Source of the DNA: Beverwykella pulmonaria
Lineage: Eukaryota; Ascomycota; Dothideomycetes; Pleosporales; Melanommataceae
NCBI GenBank assembly: GCA_001599595.1
Contig: BCHH01000001.1
Span: forward strand, 310,001 to 374,000
Length of the DNA: 64,000 nt
Reading direction: 5' to 3'
In this document: positions 9,663 to 26,235 of the stretch, one piece after another
How the letters are laid out: each line of letters starts with the position of its first letter
Position numbering within the stretch: the stretch's first letter is position 1
Translations under genes and position numbers: made by a program
Notes under the pieces: generated by a model
What the model was told of the DNA's origin: nothing
Seen by the model: only the letters and a program-made list of their open reading frames with translations
Database searches by the model: none

Positions 9663-12430
9663 TTACAGCTGCCGCTGGAAATCATTCCGCCCAAGCAGTG
9701 GGCTTCTCTGCCGGATCCGCTCCAGGTGGTCGATCATCAGTATATCCTCCAGCTCGAGGTCATCTTCAGGCTCGAATTGTGGCAGATATGCTTCCCCATA
9801 CCTCTGGATTTGCTGGTCTCGTTGTTGGAACCGCTCGCGCCGCTCTCGATCTCGATCTTGTTGTCGCTGTTGGAGATGCTGCTGCTGTTGCTGTTGAACT
9901 TGTGCGTATGCGTTGTTCCAAATTTGCTGTTGCTGAGCCATCTGGGCATTCAGGTTCTGTTGCAGCTGCTGCGGTTGATTCTGTTGCGGGTTCTGGCCTG
10001 GAGTGCGGAATGGTAACAAGTTAAGAACAGCTTGAGGCCTAGTGATGATTGTTAAGAGGATTTGGACCAGGGCGGAGCTAGAAGTGATAATGGCTTGGAC
10101 CGGGTTTGGGGAAATAAAATTTGGAACCTACAAATTTCTTAAACCGTTGCCGGGCTGCTGCTCCTGGACTAGCTGCTGTGGATTTGCGTTTACTATAGCG
10201 GGCGCAAGGAACGGATTGTAGTGCTGCGCGAAAGGGTCAAGTGGAGGCGGAGGAGCCGCCGGCGCCATTGCGGGCTGAGGTGGTATGTGACGTCGACGAG
10301 GAGCTATGATTGCTGGAAATCTTGCGCGAATGCCTGGACGAGCTATTGGACGAGGAGCTGCTGCTGCTTGAGCAGGACCTGGGACAAGCTGGTTGCCTAC
10401 CATGTGAAACGGGAAGCCTTGATTCTCAGCGTCCGCCCTGCCCCTCCGAGCTTGCTCCTCTTGCTTGACACGATCCGAGATTTGAATCATAAGCTCTGCT
10501 TCGGAGATGTCGGGGTGTTCGGCTCGAACTTTGGCCACAGCATCGGCCTCTGCCTTCTTCACTTCTTCTTCATGACGTGCTTCAACATTGTCATTCAGAG
10601 GGCAACGATTGGCCATGCCCGGCTGATTCCTATCACCATAGTGATCATAGTTTGTGACGTTCTTCGAGCAGACATAGCTGTGCGTGTTAAGTCAGCTACT
10701 TTCCCCTTCTAGTGGAAGGGCGAGGGAGTGTGACCATACCATTGAGAATTCCCACAATGCGAACAACTCATCTTGTTGCAACCATTTTCCTTGACGAAGG
10801 GATGTTTGCAACGACTGCCAGAGTTAAATATAATCAAGATAGTTGGATGATGAATAACTGACTTGCAATGCCGGATTAAGGCTGACGACATCGCCTCCTC
10901 AACCACATGTTTGATCGTCAGGTTGCCGTCCTTCTTAGCCTCTTCGCAACTCAATGGAATGTGTGTTTCTTTTTGGCACAGGCGACAGCTCGTCTTCTCG
11001 CACTTTGGGCTTAGACAGCGAAACTCTTTATCCACCTCGATCGGAGGGCACTCTGCTTTAAAGTCGCAAAAGGGACACTCGCTGAGAAAGTCTAGATCTG
11101 CCGCGGCAAGATCTGCCTGTTGCTGCAAATGCTCAAGGCGATCAAAGGACGTTGGGCCGAGGAATTCCAAAAGTTGATAACGGGTAAACGTTCCGCCACA
11201 AGATGTGTCCGCAAAGCAAACTGGTCGGCACTTCGCTTTGCCCATCTCACCTTCCACGTAGGTCTTGGCGCAAATGAGGCAGAAGAAGTGGATGGTATCG
11301 CCGTTGCAGCATGTCATCCGATTTCTAGGAAAGTCGCCAAAGCAGCATAGACATTCATCCATCTCGCCGTTCGCTTGTGCTCGCTTGATATTCTCTTCTT
11401 CCGCATGCTTGGCTTCCTTCTCTTTGCGACGCTTTTCCTCCTCCAATTCGCTCCTCTTCTTTGCAGCCTTTAGCTCCTTTGGTAGTGGACTTCCAGCTGC
11501 AATCAGTGTCCACTCGATCCCACGTTTGTTGCGTGATCTGTTCAGCTTAGAAAAAGGCAAGTTAAGGCTTTTGTAGTTTCTCAGCTGGCCTTCCAATACG
11601 TTATATGTTTTGAAGAGAGTCTTGTGCTGCTCAAAGGTGTTCTCAATATGTCGCACGGGAAAGTGTAAGAACTCGTCTTTCAGTAGGTTCACCCTGGATC
11701 AACAAATGTCAGTATATGGTTCGGGCAACGTAGTATTTGTGGGATTGTGCGATTAGTGAAAAGCGCTGGTTGTGCGTACTGCAGAAGCATTGATACTGCA
11801 TTTATGGCATATTCAGATGCCCCAATGGCAGTGAAAACATGGCCTATGCTGGCTGCCTACACGTCCTAATTCGCAACAAGAGGAGACTTACGAATTTTCA
11901 CGATATCCATGGGCATCCAGGTCTTGCTCGCCGTTCTCAAACTTGGTGATGTCGTCTTCGTCATCGTTTCGCTTTCGCTTACGATTGTTGACTTCATCAT
12001 GCTCTTTCGGATACGCCCCATCATCAAGAATCCGGGTGATAAGTCGCTCGCATTCCCCATGTGTACGTGGATGCTGGCTTCGCTCTTGAAGGAGATTAAG
12101 CACGTGGTCGACGGCGATATCCGGCAGGACGTTAAGGACAACCTGAAGGCACGCCGCTTCGCTAAGAACTTCTGCCTCTTCTGCAAGGGGCACAAGCTGC
12201 GCTGGAAGTGGCCAATCTGGTGGAACATCGACGTCTGGTATGTCATCCAGCCCTGTGAGGTCAATCGCGTTGTCCGGGCCATTTGCACCTGCAGGAGCCA
12301 TGAAGTTGTTGGCGATCGGAGGCCCATCGTCGTCCAAACCGTATAGGTCCCCAGCGTCGGTATAGTCGCCGTCGCTGTCATATGCCAGATCAATAACCTC
12401 TTGGTGCTGACCAAAAGGAAAGGGATCCAT
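9663..12430 (-). CDS. RBR-type E3 ubiquitin ligase, RNF216/TRIAD3-like
   Basis: Exons are 12430..11892, 11693..10863, 10814..10740, 10677..10132 and 10038..9663. The first domain is an acidic N-terminus. Then comes RING1 (CLCCFGDFPRNRMTCCNGD, HFFCLICAKTYVEGE), an IBR module (CPFCDFKAECPP ... CEKTSCRLCQKET), and RING2, which forms only after splicing exons 2-4 (RCKHPFVKENGCNKMSC then GNSQCYVCSKNV). The Cys of CNKMSC is the expected thioester-forming position in RNF216-like ligases. The tail is Pro/Gln-rich with long Q runs. RBR enzymes pass ubiquitin from E2 via their own Cys to a substrate, which is unknown here. The start could also be 34 codons upstream at 12532. The last 3' exon could extend further, because GTAAGT overlaps the stop. 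Confidence 0.88.
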
Positions 12431-13726
12431 TTGGTCGTCTCTTGGGTTGCCTGTTGAAGGTGCGGGGTGGCAGATGGGGTGGTGTTGGTGGCACGAAGCC
12501 GCTCCAGGGCAAAGATTGGAGGGGCGGGTCACGGATGCTCATTACAGTGTCGGCCTGACGAAATCGAAAGACGGTGGCATCATGTTTGGTAGAGTAGAAA
12601 GCGAGAAAGTAAGATGGAGGTAGAAACAGGCGTCGACTTCTAGCCTCGCCTCTTAATCACACACACGCTGGGAGCGGCCGCCCGGGCTCTCAATTACGGT
12701 ACCTAAGCAAAGAGAAAGCGATTGACTCTGGCGACGCCGTATCTACGGTTCTTGTTTCGGGTGAGGTGCGGGACGTGGTTAAGGAACAGGAGATGCGGCG
12801 GTTCGTCAACTGTTGGCTGCGCGACCGCGCCGCGGCGCCAGAGAAAGAAGGCACTTCTGGCGCTAGGACACAGCGAAAGCACGAGATATACCTGCAAGGG
12901 CGGTCATATTGCACAGCACTCATGCTCCTCACGTGAGCATCATACCTGATGGTACCAGCGAGAGGGGAAGACGTTGATAGAACTTCGGGCCGCGTCTCGC
13001 GTTCTTTCTCGAGGTGGTTAAAACTAGCAGCAGCTAAGGCGATTGTCACGGCACAGCACAAGATCCCTGGAGCCCAAGCGGATCCTAGCAGCAGATCAAA
13101 GAATGATTGCAAGCTTGCGCGGTACTTCTATATCTACCAGGGCGGACAATACAACTAACCCCTGCGTGAATCTAACTTGGACTGAAGGAGAATGCCGTGA
13201 AGGGAATAGACATAGATCCACGGCTACAGCAGCACGGACCTCCGGCTCCAGTCCAAGCGCTTCACAGCTCGATGAAACAAAGAGCAGCATGTGACGCGCA
13301 CCTCCTCTCAAGAGTCCACCGTCCTCCCAATTGTTCTTCTTCAGTCCGACGTCACCCATTTGCTTTAGGTAATAGTGGGCATCTCACAAGAAGAAACGGC
13401 TACACATGACCTCCGCAAGGCCTCGCTTTCCCACGGCCTACACCGGAAGCTGCAGGAGATGCTAGCAGCGCGCCCTTTGCCGTGAAGAAGCTATAAGAAG
13501 AGCATTAGACGTCAAAGGATAATTGGACATTGGTGTAAGGTTCGCGAGCTGCACAAAGCGGATTAATTAGCTTTCATTGATACATTATCTTCCATCCACA
13601 TCTACGGCCTACATTAGAACAGCGTACAACAAATCCGATCCTTCTGGATTCTTATCAGAACCGCCGAGTGGATAAGGGGTCCGTCAAACTCCTACGAAGA
13701 ACTTGCGTCACAGAATTCAAATCACC
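12431..13726. promoter_or_regulatory. Divergent intergenic region between RBR ligase and LYC1-like gene
   Basis: About 1.3 kb between divergent starts. Open frames are present (for example minus strand 13112-12690), but none has a recognisable domain or supporting splice pattern, so I treat this as promoter/UTR sequence. Confidence 0.45.
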
Positions 13727-14987
13727 ATGGGCTCCATCCAAGATCTTCCCAAGGGAAACGCCTCGACTCTTGCCCTCGTCCACCCCACCGAGGAGGAGAA
13801 GCTCATTCAATTCAGCTTAAACGGCGCAGAATGGCGTGGTCCTCTCTCGCTACAATCCTACCTCCGCCGAGAGGAGGTATTGGCAACGCAGCCACTGACC
13901 CAGGATGGCGGGATCACCTACTGGATTCTGACTGACATGGCAGCGAAAGAGAACCCCTTGGATCCGACGTCTTCGGCTCGTCTCCCCCTTGCAAGCTGTG
14001 AGACATACCGCAAGAAGGCCCTGATCTGGCAGGGCGGCAAGGTGCATGAGACGATTACTCACGGTATTGGGAGCGTATTTTGTGCGCAGCATTTAAGAAA
14101 GCGGGGTTATGCACAGAGAATGATGCAGGAGCTTGGTAAAGCGTTGAGGACACACCAGATGAAGGATGGGCAGGAGTGCTTGTTCTCGATTTTGTTCTCG
14201 GATATCGGAAAGGTGGGTTTGTGCGGCCACGTCGTCCAGGACGTCGTACTGATGAGCACAGAAATTTTATGCAGAGCACGGCTGGGAGCCTTTCAACTCT
14301 TCCCATGTATCCATCCCGCCAGCGGGGCAGTCCAAGGTGCCAGAGGATCTTCCCATTGTCCGGCTTTTGTATGCAGAGGACCTTGAGGCGCTATGCAAGA
14401 TCGACGAGGCTCTTGTCCGGAAAAGCTTCGAATCGCGAGCGATGAATAGCAACACGGCGGTAGCGTTAATCCCAGACATTGAAACGATCCGATGGCACCA
14501 CGCTCGAGAGGATTTTGTAGGCACAGAGCTCCACGGCAAGACACCAAAGGTCAGGGGGGCCATGGTGGGGTCCGAAGAAGGGAAGCGCATCTGGTGCTAC
14601 TGGACGCGCATGTGGTATAATGAGAATCCAGCAGACGCCAAGGGCAACACGCTGCACATTCTGCGGCTGGTGATCGAGGACGAGGGCAACTCGAGCTGGG
14701 AGGGATCAGGCGGAAAGGCGTCGTCGACGGATCACAAGCACGATGGGGCGATAGCGGCACTGTTCGCGATGGCGCAACGAGAGGCGGAGGAATGGAGGAT
14801 GGAGGAGGTAGAGGCATGGAACCCGTCAGCAGCGACGCTGGCTGCCTGTCAGAAGCTGGATCCGAGCGCGAAGATCATCGACCGGGACATGGAAAGCATC
14901 GCGAGCTTGCAGTGGTACCCTCCGCATGACGGGCGAGTCGCGGAGACGATCGACTGGGTCGGGAACGAGAAGTTCGGGTGGTGCTGA
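13727..14987 (+). CDS. LYC1: LYC1-like lysine N-acetyltransferase (GNAT fold)
   Basis: Exon 1 is 13727..14212, intron 14213..14261 (GTGGGT, CTGAT branch, CACAG) and exon 2 is 14262..14987, giving 403 residues. The spliced join restores FSDIGKKFYAEHGWEPF, the GNAT helix-strand where the acetyl-acceptor side is built. Upstream CAQHLRKRGYAQRMMQELGK is the acetyl-CoA pyrophosphate loop (R/Q-x-x-G-x-A type). The family includes Yarrowia LYC1, which N6-acetylates lysine in the lysine degradation pathway. A C-terminal domain unique to the family follows (WCYWTRMWYNENPAD). The start is in a strong context (TCACCATGG). The exact substrate in this organism is inferred. Confidence 0.85.
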
Positions 14988-15956
14988 TGAGACAACGCTT
15001 GCTCTTTCTGTAGCCAATTAGATCATTAAGAGACCTCGTGTTAGATACAATTGTACAGACAATCGATGCTGGCACTGCGCAGCGTAATGGTGAAGTGAAA
15101 ATTTCGACGTGGGTTAGCGAGTGGAGGCGCACGTTCGACGTAAAATTGCAGCCTCGCAACCGGATCTGAGGAACTTGTTTCTTCCTTGCCCATCCAGCAA
15201 GCCAGATGATTCAATGAAAAAAAAGGAGAAAATGCCTGTCAGAATGCACTCAGCGTCCTGCCGTTCAGACCGACCGAAGTCAAGTCCAATTGGCTGAAGA
15301 TCATCGCCACGCTCGCCGAAGCAAGCGCAATAAGGCCTCACTCCAGGACACCGAGGATACAACTCATCAACCAGGGTTAAGAATCTGTGGCTCTTGTGAG
15401 AGACTCAGAAGGAGAAGCTTACTAAATAGAGATTCTATGAACTAGAGGGCTGTTAGCAGAGATTCTCGCGCACCGTGGGTGTTGGGGAGGACTTGCGTAT
15501 GTTCGTGATTTGGGCAGAAGGGGCGGGGGAGCAGCAGGCTTATATAGACGGCAAGAGCGAACCGTGCGCGCAATTACGTGAGCAAGCGAGACTTGGTGCG
15601 GCTCTTGCAAATTTTCTGCCCAGGCCGGTGATTGGCTGTATTGGCGAAGCCGGCGGCGGGCGCCGATGTGGCTCCGAATGGGAGGCATGGCGCCTCCGAT
15701 GCAGGCATGCCGTGGGGCAGGAATTTCCAGCGCGGGGTGGAAAATAGTTGCATCAGATGCTAATCGAAGACCCTCTTTTTCTCAACCCAAGTCTCAATTC
15801 GCCATTGTCATTGACGTTGTTTGCGCAGACGCTACGAGACGAAAGCTTCCCGTAGATATCTTTTGCGGAAACTCAACCCCACGGGAACAGAGCCATAGAA
15901 CCATTTCTTCCTTCTGACATTGACATCCGCATTGGACTCGTTGACTCGAACCTCCA
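14988..15956. promoter_or_regulatory. Intergenic region upstream of threonine synthase
   Basis: About 970 bp holding the LYC1-like 3' end and the THR4 promoter. A TATA-like string (TTATATAG) occurs around 15540. Short open frames on both strands have no recognised domain. Confidence 0.45.
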
Positions 15957-17708
15957 ATGTCTTCCCACACTGCATCCCAGCGCTACCTCAGCACCCGTGG
16001 AGGATCGTACGATGTAAGCATCCTGTCGCAAACTTCTAAAAAAAACGCCATACTCACAACACGCAGCTCTCTTTCGAACAGGTCGTCCTCAAGGGCCTTG
16101 CCTCTGACGGCGGCCTCTTCATCCCCGAGGAGATCCCCACACTCCCCAGCGACTGGGCCTCCAACTGGCAGCACCTCTCCTTTGAAGACCTCGCGTACGA
16201 AATCTTCTCGCTCTACATCTCCTCCGCCGAGATCCCCGCCGACGATCTCAAGGGCATAATACACCGCAGCTACTCCACCTTCCGTGCCAAAGACATCACG
16301 CCGACCGTGACATTGGACGAGAAGAACAACATCCACTTGCTGGAACTCTTCCACGGACCCACCTTCGCTTTCAAGGATGTTGCCCTGCAATTCCTCGGCA
16401 ACCTGTTCGAGTACTTCCTCGTCCGCAGGAATGAGAACAAGGTGGGGCGGAACAGGGAGCATTTGACTGTCGTAGGCGCGACAAGCGGAGATACCGGTTC
16501 GGCCGCCATCTACGGGCTGCGAGGCAAAAAGGACGTCTCCGTGTTCATCATGCACCCTCTGGGCAAAGTCAGCGCTGTCCAGGAAGCGCAAATGACTACC
16601 GTCATGGACGCCAACGTACACAATCTCGCTGTAGATGGCACCTTTGATGACTGCCAGGTATGTCCTTGGCCAACTTGCACTGGGGGTAACCGCTTATTCA
16701 CGCATTGTCTAGGATTTCGTGAAGGCTCTCTTCGCCGACCCAGAGATCAACAGCACCCACCGCCTCGCTGCCGTGAATTCCATCAACTGGGCCCGTATCC
16801 TCGCGCAGATAACCTACTATTTCTATTCGTACTTCCAACTGATCCGCCAGCCATCGTTCCTCCCCGCCTCCATCGTCCGCTTCGTTGTCCCGACAGGGAA
16901 CTTCGGCGACATTCTCGCTGGTTACTTCGCAAAGCGCATGGGTTTGCCTGCAGAGAAGCTCGTCATCGCCACCAATGAGAACGATATCCTCCACCGATTC
17001 TGGCAGTCGGGCAAGTACGAGAAGAAGCCCGCGTACGGCAAGGAGGCAGAGGGCGGCATTCCTGAAGACGGTGTCAAGGCACACGAAAGCGGCGTGAAAG
17101 AGACGCTGAGCCCCGCAATGGACATCCTCGTCTCGTCCAACTTTGAGCGGCTGCTTTGGTACTTGGCCTACGAGGTCTACAGCACAAATTCAGATACTAT
17201 TTCCCAACGACGCGCAAAGGCAGGCGACCACGTTCGCTCATGGCTCAACGACTTGAAGAGAGAGGGCGGGTTCAGCGTCGACCAGCAGCTCCTCAAAGCC
17301 GCACAGCAAGACTTTGAATCATACCGCGTCAGCGACGACGAAACGATCGAGACCATCAAAAACACATTCTCGTCGACGTCGTCCAAGGGCTACGTCCTAG
17401 ACCCCCACTCCGCAATCGGCATCAACGCCGCGTATCGCTCGGCCAAATTATCTCTTCCCCCCTCCACACATCACATTTCCCTAGCAACAGCACATCCCGC
17501 AAAGTTCAGCAACGCAGTGGAGAGAGCCCTGCCAGATGAGAAGGAACACTTTCAGGCCAATGTTCTACCTGACGAGTTCAAGGGCTTGGAGGATAAGCCA
17601 CGGAGAGTCAGTCACGTAAAGAAATCGGATGGATGGGAGGGCGTGAGGAGGGTCGTCATTGCAGAAGTAGAGGCCGAGTTACAAGCTGCGGAAAGAGCAG
17701 GAAAATAG
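15957..17708 (+). CDS. THR4: Threonine synthase
   Basis: Three exons: 15957..16013, 16067..16657 and 16713..17708, giving 547 residues. The enzyme converts O-phosphohomoserine to threonine using pyridoxal phosphate. The PLP lysine is K122 in LFHGPTFAFKD. GATSGDTGSAAI is the phosphate-binding loop, and VPTGNFGDILAGYFAKRMG is the second conserved core block. The N-terminus YLSTRGGSYDLSFEQVVLKG matches the fungal family's first strand and is restored only by splicing the short first intron. Length fits yeast Thr4 (about 514) plus a modest extension. Both introns have good borders (GTAAGC/CGCAG and GTATGT/TCTAG). It is an amino-acid biosynthesis gene, so general-control regulation is likely but no site was identified. 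Confidence 0.96.
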
Positions 17709-18840
17709 ACGTGATCTGTAGATAGGTATTTTTTGAGGCAATTTGTGTTTCATTTAGAGCCAAGGTTGGGCTAAATAGAATTCTATTCTTCAATATTAAA
17801 AACCTTGTCGTATCGCTGACTGTAATTATCAAATTGTGTTTCTGCTTGCCTCCATCGATCCACCACTCTGTCCCGAATCTCTCCAAAGGGTTGGGCCACA
17901 CATCTCTTCTACATAAATCAAACAAGTTTTTGTATCTAGATCGGTAATTGGGAGTGTTTGCCACGTAGAACAGCTGTGGTCAATTAGCAGCGACGTATCG
18001 CTCAACCTCTTAATCTTCATCTTCATCTGCTTGCCTGTGCCACGCCTCCTTGGTTCCTCACGCATTGTCACACCCTTGACGCCCTCCTCAGATGTCTATG
18101 AATGCGTGAAGTTTCTGCTGGCAGACACTGGAGCTTCATACGGCAAACCTTTTCTTTTTCCCCTGGCTTGGTTTCGCCTTGACCGTTCCGCAACTTCTCC
18201 GTGACAACATGTAGTATAAAACCCGGACATCAAGTTAAAGAATTGATTCATCTATGCCTAAGTCCATAAACCCCATCCCTCATCATCGTCAATTCCTCTT
18301 TATCTTCCCATCATACCAAAAACCGGAATAACTCTGGCTCGTCAACCCTTCCCTCCAAGCCGAACCCGAAAGAGTCATACGCCTCCCTCACTCCCTCCCA
18401 AGCTCAGGAGCCAGAGCGCTCGAGAAGTCCCCGTCCACCTTTCCGTCTCCACCTAAGCAACTACCAACAAATACCTACCTTCTCTGTCATACCGCCCGAA
18501 TCTGACAGCGGCACCACTGCATGATCACAAACAGAATTACAAGTCGGATTTTTGTTATCAAGAAGAGAAGAGGAAAAGAGATGGAAGCAGAAAGACGAAA
18601 GAGAAAACTACTCTTAGCAAAACGACGGTGATATTGAACGAATTTTGCAACGCCTCCAACACCGCCGTCGATCTGATTCCAGAGGCCGAATGAATGATGC
18701 AACACGCACGCAACCGATTCTCGTATCGTACCATACCCTTAACCTATGCTCGCGCGCAGTACTGAAGGCGAACCCAAATCGAACGCTTGAAAAATCTCAG
18801 GGTATCCGAAGGAAAGAATCCTTGTAGGTACATCGATGGA
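17709..18840. other. Convergent intergenic region THR4/PKC1
   Basis: This 1.1-kb stretch lies between converging 3' ends and probably holds long 3' UTRs. No recognisable gene is present. Confidence 0.5.
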
Positions 18841-22754
<3,914 letters not shown>

Positions 22755-25700
22755 TTTGGCGGTGGTTTGCGGATGCCCGGCGAAGAAGGCGTTGAGAGCG
22801 TCTCTTCGCCGATGGAGGCGGGGGGGTGGTGGTGTACTTTACGAGCGCAGGCAGCTTATTTACGAGTATCGACGCCCAACACGGGCCACGAATCGTGCGA
22901 CGGTGGGCTGTGGGAGCTCGTCGCGGGGGCGAGAGAGAAAATACAAAGATCCCGAAGCGGGTCTGGGCGGCTAACAATGACGGTTGCCAACAAGACGCTG
23001 CGTCTGGGTAGGTCGCGGTGAAGTCTAGGAGAAGAGCCAACGTTAGTCCTGCGTTGGCTGGGGCGTTGCGTGGGTGGTCTGAGCCGCACTCGCTCTTCGT
23101 TCTTGGCCGACCAGCGTGCTCGCTGAGTGTGCGACAGACAGAAAGGCGTCTGTGTCGAGAGGGGTGGTGATAGCGGGCGAGAGCGAGTTGTGGGCGGCGG
23201 TGATATGATATGACGGAACGCAAAGAGGTTCGCTGAAGAAGGTGGGGGAGGAAACCAAGACTTCGCGGGGACAGGCGGCGGTCCAAACACACACAAACGC
23301 CACAGAGCAAAGCCACGGGTGGCGAGTGCTATGAGACAAAGTACATACGACTCATTCGTCAGTGTAGACTACTCGGTTATCTGCACCTATGTCAGTAATC
23401 GCTCTTCTGTCTCATTTCATTGTCGCTGTGGCTGACGCCGTTCATAGGCGACACAGCTATCGATCGAGTGGGCGTCAAAGCATCTCACTTGCGGAACATC
23501 ATCTGGTCGGCTTGCAATGCCCATGTCCAGTCTCAGACACATGTCTCTGCTTGCATCACGTCAGTTGAAACTCTGCCTAACATGGCATGGCTGAAATGCG
23601 GTTCGACAGAATGTGCCACCAGAGACGACGGCGCTTGCATCAGTGACTGGTGGATGCTGACGTGACATGTCACGCCTTTCAGTTATCAAATTTCACCTAG
23701 ACGACGCATCTAGGTTGGATGTAGATAATGGGCATACTGTTCCAGAGTTGACATCGCAAACACTCAAATGCGTTCTACTCTATCTGTTGATTAGTTCTAG
23801 GGCTTGTCGAATATCAGACAGCGTCATTGACACCAAAAAAAACATGAGACAGTCTTTGGCACCTCTTCCATCAGAACTAGATGGGTATTAGGCAAGTGAT
23901 CATGTGGTGATCTTTGGACCCCATAGTTATCAGATGCGAAGGGCAGCGATAAAATCTTGCTGCACCAATAATGAATGATTCCGTTTTCCCCACAGTCTTG
24001 GTACTACAATCGGATTTGAGTGGAGTACGCATCATTTTGCTCATTAGAATTCGTGTTCTCGGCTTCCAAGAGCAATGTAAAGTTCCGGATATTCGTCTAC
24101 ATAGAGATACTTACCTGTAGCGCAAGGCTTTCTAGCAACGGGCCAAAGGGATCATCATGACGCTACAGTATCTGTCAAACGAAAGTGGTACTGTCAAATC
24201 TCGAGAGGATATTTCGCACTAGATAATAGGTTCCTTCATACACAGCTAATTGGTGCTAACGTAGTTCGTTTGAAGAAGAATTTTGGTATGAAGAAAGGAC
24301 GGAGCGATTTTGGTAGAGAAAACTCGCATGTGAAGCTTCCGATGCTCTTCCGAAGCTCAGTGCCTGATATTTCAGGAGACAAGGGTCCCACATCGGCAAC
24401 CGAAGCCATACGACTTCGGCGCACTAGTAATCACCCAGAATGCCGACATTCCTACAGATAGATCCGCCCGAAATCATCAAGGGGCCAGAAGATCCGACTA
24501 CGAATCAGTACTGTAGTAGAATGATAAGCCTGCTCTTTTCTCGAAGCTGATCTCAAGCCTTGTGCAACCGCGGACAGAATGTATGCAGCATGCCGCATTT
24601 ATATGCACACTTGGGATGGTTTCTCGATTCGGATATCGCGGCTACGAGCACTCACCGGGCAAGCGAGATGAGTCTTGTCTCGTCCCGGACGCAGCTTCAA
24701 TCAAGCTGACACTCCTTAGTGTGGCGGCAGCTCGAAAGGCTCAGGAGGAGATGGCTAATGGGCTGGCAGATGGCTCCGGACTCGCCAACTTCCCCAACAA
24801 GTAGCCTGGTTGGCAGGGCGTCAAAAAGAGATAGGTCATTGTGGGGAACTGCCGATGATGTGCAGAGCTGCGAGACGGCAAACAACCTCTGGCTCTGAGA
24901 CATTGGGCGGCTTCGGCTGTATGTTCCGGGTCTTTCGGGTCTTGGTTGCGTGTCCCTCGAATCGAAAGACGCGGACAGTGATGCGTGCTGTGATGAGATG
25001 AGATGGATGGATGGGGAAATTCTAATCGAGGACCCCTTGGCAGACCCTCTAGCCTACTCAAATCCTCGAGCTGGAGAGTCTTTGGGGGTGTGTCTCGGGC
25101 CGTAAGCCGAGGAGACGGAACCGTCGCAGGTCTAGCTCGCCCGCAAGCTTGCTTGTTTGGAGAGGCCGAAGCCGCGGCAGTTGGCTTGGCCAAGTTGGAT
25201 CAGGAAGCAGAACTCCGTCCTGCATCCATGCAAGAAAAAGACGTGCGAGTACATGAGGAGTATCATTTTGTGTGTGAGGTGTGGTCTGGCGCTCTGGCGC
25301 TCTGGTACGCTGGTGGTGGAGCGATCATCTGCTGGCGGAAGCAAGGGCGGCCGGGGCCTGGGCACGCGGGAGGACCGTGGCTGCGACTCGTCGATCTCAC
25401 AGAGAGCCGTTGCATCCGAGCCCTGGCCAGCAGCAGCTTTTCGGGCTTCCGGCCGTCTATTTCTTTAGATCAATCCCGACCGCGCCCACCGCGCCCGCAG
25501 CAGCTGTGTCCCTCGCTGCCCCCGTCTTCTGCAGCCGAAGCACTTCCGTCCTTCTTCCTCCTCCTCTCCGCCGCACTCGCAACTGAACGCAGGTTTTTAC
25601 TTAGGCTTTCACGCAAACTCCCTTGGTTATCTGTCCCCTGTCGCCGATTGCAGTTGTGCAGCCAGTCAGCCCTGCGCCCACTGCCGCTCACGGCCGCCGC

Positions 25701-26235
25701 CAGATCTGCTTCCGTGCTGTCCAATTGGCCCCGCTCAACCTCGCGGCTGTTGCTTGCTTCCTCCCGCCACACCTCCAGCATCCCGAACAGTATCAATCAA
25801 CTTCATCTCAGGGAGAGTAACAACACTCGCGAGCACACGCGCGCAGTCCCTCCTGGACATTCCTAACGTTTTCTCTTCGTCTCTTGGAATACCGCCAAAA
25901 TTCCTTCCTCGACGCTCAGCGGTGCTGCCGGCGCGGCATCTCCTCCGGTAGAGAGCCCGTCCACTGCACCACCACCACCACGACGGGTACCTGCATTCCT
26001 AGGTCAACAGCCCCTCAGTGTCCCATCCCCTTCGGTGGGTGCGTCTCCTCAGACCGCACAAGAGTCACCTTCAACCGTGCATGTATCGCCTCTGAGAGCG
26101 CAAGCGTCACTCACCACAGCGCAAGCCTCATCTGCAGGGCAAGCGTTTCCAGTGCCCGCGCCACGGCCTTTTGTTCCTCCTGGCACTGAAGCTCGGACGG
26201 GACAGGCTCGCTCACCGCGTCCAGAGCAAGCTCGC
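22755..26235. promoter_or_regulatory. Long divergent intergenic region upstream of PKC1 and a Zn2Cys6 gene
   Basis: About 3.5 kb with no recognisable protein domain. Both flanking genes point away from it, so it should carry two promoters and probably long 5' UTRs. GC-rich open frames near 25003-25866 and 22741-23316 give low-complexity products and look spurious. A plausible 5' UTR or leader intron of the Zn2Cys6 gene ends at 25919 (CCTAAC branch, then no AG until CTCAG). Confidence 0.5.

Noticed and set aside
9565..9897. Ser/Arg/Cys-rich plus-strand frame
   Set aside because: Shadow of the Gln-rich tail of the RBR ligase on the opposite strand.
12690..13112. 140-codon minus-strand frame with hydrophobic start
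   Set aside because: No domain, no splice support, and a composition typical of random GC-rich DNA; left as intergenic.
25003..25866. Long plus-strand open frame (287 codons)
   Set aside because: The product is low-complexity with no domain, and it overlaps the expected leader of the Zn2Cys6 gene; GC-rich sequence gives such frames by chance.
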